16,240 nucleotides of DNA, taken from Puniceicoccales bacterium (lineage in GTDB: Bacteria > Verrucomicrobiota > Verrucomicrobiia > Opitutales > JAIRLG01). Shown one piece after another: positions 8,187 to 14,880 of the stretch. Location: assembly GCA_031255915.1 (NCBI GenBank), contig JAIRRP010000037.1, positions 1-16,240 on the forward strand, written 5' to 3'. The first letter of the stretch is position 1, and each line of letters opens with the position of its first letter. A program made the position numbers and the translations under genes. The notes beneath the pieces were generated by a model. The model saw only the letters and a program-made list of their open reading frames with translations. It was not told where the DNA came from and searched no databases.

Positions 8187-10010
8187 TCAGAACCGCTTCT
8201 CAATATCCTGAAATGGGATTTCGTAATAAATGGGTTGTCCTTCCGCTGTCATGAGGGGTTGTTGGCATGAAAATAACGCGGTTACCGTTTTTTCAATTTG
8301 AGGCAAATCGGATTCAGAGAGCGAGGTATAAGGGTAATATTTACATAGAGTATATTCGTAAATTTTAGGATGATGCGTATCTTCCAAACTCCAGAGACAC
8401 TGCATATATAGGGTTGCTTTATCAGCATCTAGCCACGATGGGATAGCCGTTATTATGCATTGTTTTTGAGAATCGATATGACATTTCCAACCGTATTCTT
8501 GTAGAAAACGAACACAGCGATCGGTTACGTCCTTGTCGCCCGTTGTCGGTAGAGTGATGGAAATGAGTAATTCCTGGACAGACTCGAGATATTCTTCTTT
8601 TCGCAATAGTGTTTCATAGAGGATGCGTTCTTGGGCCGCGCGATAGTGCAGGACGATGAGGCCGGTGGAGGATTCAAAGAGAGCGTAAGTGGATCGAAGC
8701 GTCCCGATAAATTTCCAATGGAGCGGTACGTTTTCTTTTTCCCCCTCGACGGAGGAATCATGAGGACATTTTAATTCCGATTGTCGGGCATAGGTGGTCG
8801 TTACCTGGAACGGAATTTGAGGTTCTCTCAGTTCTAAAACCTGGCGCGAAAGGGAATCATGGGCATCGCATTGATAATGGGATGAGGGAAAGTAGGAAAT
8901 ATTTGACAGAGTGGTTGGATGACAAGGGGCGATAACGCTTTTTTCTGCTGAATTGTGAGATGGGTTGTGGCGTAACCCGTCGAAGGATTTTGTAGGGAAA
9001 AAGTTATTTCCATTGACGAATGGATGTTTGGGTAACGCTCGTTCCAGCATAATTTTGAGAATCTGGCGTAAAGGGCGTTCGTTACGGAAGCGTATCTCCT
9101 TCTTTTGGGGATGTACGTTGATGTCGATGAGCGATGGGTCTATGGTGATATTCAGAAAAGCGACGAGATTGCGACCTATGGGGAGCTGTTCGTGGTAAGC
9201 TTCCGACAGGATGGATTGTAGGAAGCGATTCGTGATCCAGCGCTTGTTGACAAAAGTCCAGATAGTTTTGTGATGAAAATGACTGTTGCCCGGTTTGAGT
9301 AGAGCTCCTTGGATGCTTATATCTCCCTCTTTATCACTTACATCGAAGAGTTCCTCGGCGAATCCCGATTCGAAGAGATCGGCGCAGCGTTGTGTCCAGG
9401 ATACCTGGGCAGGAGAAATAAAGAGCCTTCGCTGGCCATCGAATACTTCAAAATGTACCTGTTGCTGCACCAGAGCGATTGCCAGTAAGGTCTGTTGAAT
9501 ATGCCAGGATTCCGTCGTTTCGCTTTTGAGAAAACGCCTTCGGGCCGGCATGTTGGAAAAGAGATCGGTAACGGTGATGCGGGTGCCCTTGGTTTGACTG
9601 CAAGCTTTGGCGTGAAGACATGTCCCGTTATGGTAGAGAATTTCTATACCATGAGGATCTTCATGGTTTTTTGTCTGAAGGAGCACTTTAGACACGCTTG
9701 CAATCGAGGGAAGCGCTTCTCCTCGAAACCCAAAACTTTGGATCTGCTGTAGGTCTTGGATATGAGATAATTTACTCGTGGCATGGCGCTGAAAGGCAAG
9801 TTGAGCATCCTCAGCCCCCATACCTGTCCCGTTATCTTCGACAGAGATGACCGTTTTTCCTCCTTTTTGATAGTGGACAATGATATGGTCAGCTTCTGCG
9901 TCGAGGCTGTTTTCGACGAGTTCTTTGACGATGGCAGTGGGACGCTCAACGACTTCACCGGCTGCAATTTGATTCGCGATATGGGAGGACAGGACATGAA
10001 TTTTGTTCAT
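8187..10010 (-). CDS. mutL: DNA mismatch repair protein MutL
   Basis: This 607-residue MutL is of ordinary length. The N-terminal GHKL ATPase is intact: E30 in KELVENSLDAEA (29-40), DNGTGM (59-64), ATSKL (77-81), GFRGEAL (94-100), PARRRFLKS (155-163) and the DINVHPQKKEIRF segment (296-308). A variable linker follows (about 335-425), then the C-terminal dimerisation domain. There the usual DQHAAHERILYE reads HYRAAQERILYE (455-466), and the final CPHGRP-type motif reads AEGQPI (589-594), so the endonuclease metal-site residues appear lost. MutL couples MutS mismatch recognition to downstream repair steps. The ATG at 10010 has no strong Shine-Dalgarno. The HD-phosphohydrolase gene follows on the same strand. 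Confidence 0.95.
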   Translation of the reverse strand: MNKIHVLSSHIANQIAAGEVVERPTAIVKELVENSLDAEADHIIVHYQKGGKTVISVEDNGTGMGAEDAQLAFQRHATSKLSHIQDLQQIQSFGFRGEALPSIASVSKVLLQTKNHEDPHGIEILYHNGTCLHAKACSQTKGTRITVTDLFSNMPARRRFLKSETTESWHIQQTLLAIALVQQQVHFEVFDGQRRLFISPAQVSWTQRCADLFESGFAEELFDVSDKEGDISIQGALLKPGNSHFHHKTIWTFVNKRWITNRFLQSILSEAYHEQLPIGRNLVAFLNITIDPSLIDINVHPQKKEIRFRNERPLRQILKIMLERALPKHPFVNGNNFFPTKSFDGLRHNPSHNSAEKSVIAPCHPTTLSNISYFPSSHYQCDAHDSLSRQVLELREPQIPFQVTTTYARQSELKCPHDSSVEGEKENVPLHWKFIGTLRSTYALFESSTGLIVLHYRAAQERILYETLLRKEEYLESVQELLISITLPTTGDKDVTDRCVRFLQEYGWKCHIDSQKQCIITAIPSWLDADKATLYMQCLWSLEDTHHPKIYEYTLCKYYPYTSLSESDLPQIEKTVTALFSCQQPLMTAEGQPIYYEIPFQDIEKRF

Positions 10011-10090
10011 AAAGGCCTAGAGCTGGAGGGAGTCTCAGCCTAGAAATTTTCACGGAAGTAAAAGCTCTATTTTTTGGTTTTAGTCGGTTT

Positions 10091-10115
10091 GAAATGGGTA
10101 TGCGAGATGGGTATG
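10091..10115. repeat. short tandem direct repeat upstream of mutL
   Basis: GAAATGGGTATG (10091-10102) is followed one base later by GAGATGGGTATG (10104-10115), a 13-nt period with one mismatch. It lies between mutL and palindrome copy 3, where a mutL promoter could be. No convincing -35/-10 pair was found next to it, so any regulatory role is speculation. Confidence 0.4.
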
Positions 10116-10144
10116 TGTTCTGGATTTTTCTGAATCTTCGGTGT

Positions 10145-10279
10145 GTTCGGTTTGCCGCCTTTGCGGTAAGGGAAAAATGCAAAGCGGGAGCTTTCATTTT
10201 TCCTTACCGCAGCCCGCGTAGCGGGCCAGAGCCCGTTAGGGCTCAAAGGCGGCAAACCCGCCAGGAGGGCGTCGACGGT
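10145..10279 (+). repeat. nested palindromic element, copy 3 (intergenic)
   Basis: The outer stem GGTTTGCCGCCTTTG (10149-10163) pairs perfectly with CAAAGGCGGCAAACC (10244-10258). Within it are a long arm (CGGTAAGG to CCTTACCG, about 10164-10209, tip AAAGC-GGGA-GCTTT), GCCCGC-GTA-GCGGGC (10212-10226) and GAGCCC-GTTA-GGGCTC (10229-10244). The tail (CCGCCAGG and so on to GACGGTC) follows on the right. This copy is intergenic, about 135 nt upstream of the mutL start. Both strands are open in several frames across it, which produces spurious ORFs that should not be called genes. Confidence 0.9.
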
Positions 10280-10378
10280 CTCACGTTATTTTCTACCTTC
10301 CACCGGCTGGAATAATGGGGATAGGCCGAGAAGAATATTGAGAAGATTGCGAAAAAGGGCGATTGAGCTGCTTAAGAG

Positions 10379-10693
10379 TTACGGGTTTCGAGTTTGCGGG
10401 TGAGAACGAATGGGATCTCTGCGAAACTGTTCGGAATTGTGGGGAGCGGGAGGAATCTGTTTGGGGATTGAAGGACGTGTAGCGGTGAGCGTATTTCCGA
10501 AGAGCAGGTGCGTCACTTGGCTGATTTTTCGAGGAAGTGGTAAGATGAGTTGTTTTTGAAATTTTACAGGGAGACGGTCTAAAAGATGTCGTATGGCTGC
10601 AATGTTGCGAAATTTCGCCACTGCCCTTGGGGCAAATGAGAAGTCCCGATAAAAACAATGTGGAAATTTTCCAATCCATAGCACTACATCCAT
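10379..10693 (-). CDS. hypothetical basic, proline-rich small protein (doubtful)
   Basis: This 104-codon frame starts 45 nt after the stop of the MFS gene on the same strand and ends about 100 nt before palindrome copy 3. The N-terminal 70 residues look protein-like, with aromatic and hydrophobic stretches (MDVVLWIGKF, LLDRLPVKFQKQLILPLP). The last 30 are rich in Pro, Arg and His. No signal peptide, membrane helix or known family is recognised, and no clear Shine-Dalgarno is visible. A competing 128-codon minus-strand frame overlaps it (10293-10679) and has a poorer, Ser/Pro-rich composition. The rest of the 10011-10738 interval contains only copy 3 and the small tandem repeat. Confidence 0.33.
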   Translation of the reverse strand: MDVVLWIGKFPHCFYRDFSFAPRAVAKFRNIAAIRHLLDRLPVKFQKQLILPLPRKISQVTHLLFGNTLTATRPSIPKQIPPAPHNSEQFRRDPIRSHPQTRNP

Positions 10694-10738
10694 TGGGAAA
10701 ATAGTTTTATTTTTTTTGCTGGCAATGGAAGAAGTTGG

Positions 10739-12019
10739 CTACGAAGGGATCCCTTTGCGATTTTCGTTATAGAAAAAGGTCATGATGAAACCGGCAAAGG
10801 TGACGATGGGTAGAACACCGAGAGCGATGCGAAAGTTGTGGGCGGTAGCAGTGGGGAGGTTGTTACCCATGTCTATTCTCGTAAGACAATCGATGAGCCA
10901 GCCTACAAGTGGCTGCATGAGACCTCCTATGAGTGTCACGATCATATTGACGATTGCGATGGCGCTACCGCTCATGGAAGGAGGATTGGTTTCCAAAGAG
11001 GCCGTGAAGCAAATGACCTGAGGAGACCCGAGAAAACCAATGAGCAGTAGGGCAATTCGAGTGGCATTTAAGGATAGAGGACAGTAGAGGAATAGGCATA
11101 GAAGGAGGCCACAGGCAAGGGAACTCAGTTGGAGAAATATTTTCTTTTTTTTGATTCGATCCGATAGCCATCCGAAGAATGGCGAGCCCAGGAGCCAGCC
11201 GATATATAGCGTAGCCACAGTCCGACCGGCCGATGAATGGGACAGATTTGCGACGGTTTGTAGGTAGGCATTTCCCCAAAGGTCTCCGAAGACGGTAGGC
11301 GTGGCGTAAAGTGAGCCGGCGATGCAACCGATGATCCATGTCTGTGGATTGCGTAGCACTTGAAATAATCCTGTAAGAAAGCGATGCTGAGTGCATTCTC
11401 GACCGTAGGTTTCGCGTCGATTTATTTCCCATGCGGGAGAGTGTGGTACAGCGATGTATAGAATAACTGTTGAGAGAGCACCTAGGATGCTCGCCCATAA
11501 CCAACATGGAATCCATCCGATCCGTTCGACGAGCTGCGGAATGTGTCGTATGGTCAAGATGGCTCCCAGAAATCCCATAGCAGTGGTCAGGCCGGAGATA
11601 AGGGAAAGCCTCTCTTGGCGAAACCATACGGCGGCGAGGTACATGACGCCGATGAAACCGAAGCCAGAACCGAGGCCCATGAAAAATCTCCCAATTGCGA
11701 AGACCCATAGCGATTGCGGTGATAATAGGACGCAGGCGCAGCCGAATGTAACGCACAAACAGGCCGGTATGAGGATTTTTCTTCCACCAAAGCGATCGAA
11801 AAGAATGCCGGCGATCACCTGGACGAACGAGTAGATAGCATAGTAAATGCCGGAAGCGAACCCAAAAAGTCCAGCGGTTACGCCATAGCTGTGTTGCATG
11901 TCCTTGAACATGCTTCCTGGAGCGACGCGAACAAAGAATTCGTAAAAATAGAAGATAACAGCCGCCATCCACACGAGCCACGCAATATCTTGACGCTGCA
12001 GTTTATGAAACCTTTTCAT
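10739..12019 (-). CDS. MFS transporter (12-TM)
   Basis: This 426-residue protein has about twelve hydrophobic segments and the major facilitator layout. The loop-2/3 motif A is GILFDRFGGRK (71-81), its counterpart in the second half is GWLSDRIKKKK (283-293), and RFFMGLGSGFGFIG (111-124) marks TM4. The N-terminal FYFYEFFVRVAPGSM and the TPTVFGDLWG segment recall a subfamily common in Legionella, Coxiella and other host-associated bacteria, many of which import host metabolites; the substrate cannot be predicted. It is an inner-membrane secondary carrier. The ATG at 12019 has no obvious Shine-Dalgarno. A 203-nt gap separates it from pheT, so it may have its own promoter. Confidence 0.9.
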   Translation of the reverse strand: MKRFHKLQRQDIAWLVWMAAVIFYFYEFFVRVAPGSMFKDMQHSYGVTAGLFGFASGIYYAIYSFVQVIAGILFDRFGGRKILIPACLCVTFGCACVLLSPQSLWVFAIGRFFMGLGSGFGFIGVMYLAAVWFRQERLSLISGLTTAMGFLGAILTIRHIPQLVERIGWIPCWLWASILGALSTVILYIAVPHSPAWEINRRETYGRECTQHRFLTGLFQVLRNPQTWIIGCIAGSLYATPTVFGDLWGNAYLQTVANLSHSSAGRTVATLYIGWLLGSPFFGWLSDRIKKKKIFLQLSSLACGLLLCLFLYCPLSLNATRIALLLIGFLGSPQVICFTASLETNPPSMSGSAIAIVNMIVTLIGGLMQPLVGWLIDCLTRIDMGNNLPTATAHNFRIALGVLPIVTFAGFIMTFFYNENRKGIPS

Positions 12020-12058
12020 AAGGGTTACATTTTATTGGAATACCGTATTGTATCGTTC

Positions 12059-12087
12059 GCCATAATTCGACTAGAGAGTGCCGTCAA
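12059..12087 (-). promoter_or_regulatory. possible sigma70-like promoter for the MFS gene
   Basis: On the minus strand TTGACG (12082-12087) is followed after 17 nt by TATGGC (12059-12064), about 39 nt before the MFS ATG at 12019. The -35 fits well and the -10 poorly. A TACAAT (12047-12052) slightly downstream is a better -10 but has no matching -35. The 203-nt gap after pheT makes a promoter plausible, but this call rests only on consensus matching. Confidence 0.22.
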
Positions 12088-12222
12088 AATCAGGAAGCCA
12101 AAAGAGAGATAGAGCGGATGTGGAATGCAGAAACAAGTCTCCTATGCGTCCTCTTTTCCATTTCATCTTTCTTCCCTCTCTTTTCCCCTTTGTTAATCTT
12201 TTTTGACGACACCCTCTAGAAA

Positions 12223-14841
12223 TCATTGAATTTTCGTGCGAAGATCCGTTTCATGATCTTTATCACAGCGGATTTCATAAGAAGTTTCTTGGATAATGGA
12301 GCGCTGAAGGAGCTCGAAGGCGTACTGTACTTCTTGTTCTTTGAGCGTGCGTTCATCGGAATAGAAGTCGATGGCCAGTGCGATATTCTTTTTTCCCTGG
12401 GGAAGTTCTTTCCCTTCGTAAATATCAAAAACCATCACGTCTTCGACGTCAAAATCTCCTCCAGCAGCATTTTTTGCCAATTGTTTGATGCGAAGGCGTA
12501 CCTCTTCCGCTGTGTTCTGCCGGTCGACGACCAAGGCGATATCTCGAGAAGCTTTGGGATATAAACTGAAGGTCTGAAAATGTGGTTCATCCGGCTGAGT
12601 ATCAAAGTGTTGCGGGAGGAAGCAAATTTCCACTGCGGCTATGGGATAGGGGAGTTCCCAGGAACGGCACCATACAAGGTCGAGAATGCCAATATGAATG
12701 CGGTATTTATCCTTAAAAATATCTCCCAAATGCCATCGATGTTGTTCTTGCCACATGGCGGATAAATCGGTTCCCTCTTGAAAAGAGGGCTCGCTGGATA
12801 TATGGGCCATCTTGGCTATAGCCATAGCGGTGGCTTTGATTCCTGTCCATGGAGGTGTTTTGAAAGGGTCCCAGTGGCGCTGTTGAGAGCCCAGAGGATA
12901 GATACATGCAGTAGCATATGCCTCCCATAATTTATTTTCATAAGGGATAAAAATATGTCCATTCTCGAAGAGATTTGAGAGGTCATTTTTATTCTGTAAA
13001 TTATAACGCAGTGTGTCCAATAGTCCCGGAATGAGGCTAGGTCGCAAATGGCTTTGGTTCTCCACGATGGGATTGTTGAGTTTGAGAAGCTGCGACGCGG
13101 TTCCTAGAAGGGAAGTTATTTCCTGATCCGTACGAAGGGAATAATGATAACATTCCATCGCTCCGCGGTGGCAGAGATAGTACGCAACCTCGCGGAAATA
13201 GGTCGCGACCGATGTGTCCTGGCGATGGTGGACGCAGCAGGAAGGAGAGGATATGGAAATGTTTTCATTACCGTAAATTCTGAGAAATTCTTCCACGAGA
13301 TCGACGGGACGAGAGACATCAGAACGGTAACTGGGAACGGTCACTTTCCATGGCGTTTGAGAAGCATCGATCCTGTATCCAAGAGAGGTCAGATGTTCAG
13401 CCATCGTCGTCGGAGATAGGGGACATCCACAGCGTTGGGCCATCCAGGAAGGGTCGAGGGTAATGGTCCGATGATTGCGCGGTACCTGGCCACAGATTTG
13501 CGGAGGACAGACTAGCTCCCCGCCGCAAATTTCTAAAATCATCTGGGCAGCGCATTGACCGGCATCAAATGTTGTAACGGGATCGACATCACGCTCAAAG
13601 CGATAAGAGCTGTCACTTTGCAGTCTGAGTACACGGGTGCTGCATCGGATGCTATCGGGATGAAAGTAGGCGCTTTCGAGGAGAATATGATGGGTATCCT
13701 GCTGGATAGCAGAAGATTTTCCCCCCATAATGCCCGCTATGGACAGAACTTTTTGCTCATCGGCAACGACCAGTATGGACTCCGTAAGCGACGATGGTGT
13801 TCCGTCTAGCGTTTGAACCGATTCTTTATCTTTCGCCTGACGGATGTAAATGGTATCACCGTAGACTTTATCTGCGTCAAATGCGTGTAACGGTTGTCCA
13901 TAGTCGAAGAGTACCCAATTCGTGATGTCGACGACATTGTTGATCGGATTGAGGCCGATGGCTCGGATATCTCTCTGGAGCCATTTGGGACTTTCGGCCA
14001 CATGGAGGCCGTGGATATTGAAGAGGCAGTAGTAGGGCGCATACTCGGATTGAATGATGGCTTTGGGTATTCGGTTTGCCGCCTTTGCGGCTGGCAAAAA
14101 TGCAAAGCGGGAGCTTTCATTTTTGCTAGCCGCGGCCCGCATAGCGGGCAAGAGCCCTTCAGGGCTCAAAGGCGGCAAACCCGCCGGGAGAAATGGAGAC
14201 GCCACTGGAATAAAGTCCGTACATGGGGATGGCATCGATGCCGAGTCAGGATAAATAAACGAGGGCGTTGGTTCTAAAGGCTGCCTTTTGAAAAAAGCAT
14301 CCAATTCCCTGGCTATGCCTCGATGGCTTAGGAGATCGCCGCGATTGGACGTCGTTTCAAGCTCAAACGTAACGTCTTCTACGGGATAAAGAGACTGAAA
14401 AGGTGTTCCGATAACCGGTCGATCTTTTAGGATAAGAAGTCCTTCATGGTCCTCGGAAATGCCTAGTTCGTGGGCGCTACACATCATGCCTTCCGAAAGG
14501 ATGCCGCGAAGTTTTGCGGCTTTGATCTTCTCACCATTCGGCAGGATAGTTCCTGGCAGAGCGACAGGGACACGATCTCCGAGTTGGAAATTTTTTGCAC
14601 CACAGACAATCTGTTGTGGAGCTCCTCCATCGACTTTAACCTTACACACCCGCAATTTATCTGCATCGGGATGTGCAGCTATGTCGATGATTTCGCCTAC
14701 GACGAGGGTTGATGGGAAACCCGCTCCGCGGATGGTCATTGCTCTTACTTCCAGCCCAAGTCTCGGAAAGATTTCCGCCAACGCTGCCGCGTCGACAGGA
14801 ATCTCCACGTAGCGTTTTAACCACTTCAAATCAATTTTCAT
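12223..14841 (-). CDS. pheT: phenylalanyl-tRNA synthetase beta subunit with in-frame palindrome insert
   Basis: This 872-residue PheRS beta starts MKIDLKWLKRYVEI. It has the tRNA-binding OB domain (about 40-150, with HPDADKLRVCKV), ETTSNRGDLLSHRGIARELD (163-182), the B3/B4 editing domain (NVVDITNW, GQPLHAFD, IMGGKSSA, LLESAYF, RFERDVDP; about 265-425), B5 (about 455-530), the catalytic-like core, and a C-terminal FDX-ACB domain (about 757-860). It pairs with PheS to charge tRNA-Phe. Residues about 213-257 are the translation of palindrome copy 4, inserted in frame in the B1-to-B3 linker; without them the length is about 827, close to typical. The ends of the insert match the element's ends, not PheT. 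pheS is not adjacent, since the upstream neighbour is an MFS gene 39 nt away. The ATG at 14841 is the conserved start. Confidence 0.96.
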   Translation of the reverse strand: MKIDLKWLKRYVEIPVDAAALAEIFPRLGLEVRAMTIRGAGFPSTLVVGEIIDIAAHPDADKLRVCKVKVDGGAPQQIVCGAKNFQLGDRVPVALPGTILPNGEKIKAAKLRGILSEGMMCSAHELGISEDHEGLLILKDRPVIGTPFQSLYPVEDVTFELETTSNRGDLLSHRGIARELDAFFKRQPLEPTPSFIYPDSASMPSPCTDFIPVASPFLPAGLPPLSPEGLLPAMRAAASKNESSRFAFLPAAKAANRIPKAIIQSEYAPYYCLFNIHGLHVAESPKWLQRDIRAIGLNPINNVVDITNWVLFDYGQPLHAFDADKVYGDTIYIRQAKDKESVQTLDGTPSSLTESILVVADEQKVLSIAGIMGGKSSAIQQDTHHILLESAYFHPDSIRCSTRVLRLQSDSSYRFERDVDPVTTFDAGQCAAQMILEICGGELVCPPQICGQVPRNHRTITLDPSWMAQRCGCPLSPTTMAEHLTSLGYRIDASQTPWKVTVPSYRSDVSRPVDLVEEFLRIYGNENISISSPSCCVHHRQDTSVATYFREVAYYLCHRGAMECYHYSLRTDQEITSLLGTASQLLKLNNPIVENQSHLRPSLIPGLLDTLRYNLQNKNDLSNLFENGHIFIPYENKLWEAYATACIYPLGSQQRHWDPFKTPPWTGIKATAMAIAKMAHISSEPSFQEGTDLSAMWQEQHRWHLGDIFKDKYRIHIGILDLVWCRSWELPYPIAAVEICFLPQHFDTQPDEPHFQTFSLYPKASRDIALVVDRQNTAEEVRLRIKQLAKNAAGGDFDVEDVMVFDIYEGKELPQGKKNIALAIDFYSDERTLKEQEVQYAFELLQRSIIQETSYEIRCDKDHETDLRTKIQ
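14071..14202 (+). repeat. nested palindromic element, copy 4 (inside pheT, in frame)
   Basis: The outer stem GGTTTGCCGCCTTTG (14073-14087) pairs with CAAAGGCGGCAAACC (14167-14181). The long arm here is CGGCTGGCAAAAATG paired with CATTTTTGCTAGCCG (one G-T wobble), with tip AAAGC-GGGA-GCTTT. Then come GCCCGC-ATA-GCGGGC (14135-14149) and GAGCCC-TTCA-GGGCTC (14152-14167). The tail CCGCCGGG to GAGACG follows (14181-14202). The copy is antisense to pheT and adds about 44-45 codons without a stop or a frame change. Confidence 0.92.
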
Positions 14842-14880
14842 GACACCCCAAGGTAAATTAAAACCAATTCTGGATAGATT

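Noticed and set aside
10094..10315. 73-codon plus-strand frame and 62- to 80-codon minus-strand frames across 10067-10255
   Set aside because: They consist mostly of translated palindrome copy 3, which is open in many frames; there is no independent protein similarity or start signal.
10293..10679. 128-codon minus-strand frame overlapping the 104-codon hypothetical
   Set aside because: Ser/Pro/Thr-rich composition without protein-like patterning; the overlapping frame at 10379-10693 looks better.
10965..11981. 338-codon minus-strand frame within the MFS gene
   Set aside because: It is the +1 frame shadow of the well-supported MFS protein; it is rich in Arg, His and Ser and has no membrane pattern.
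3155..14202. The four repeats as a CRISPR array
   Set aside because: Copies are kilobases apart, long, internally palindromic and in both orientations, with no regular spacers.
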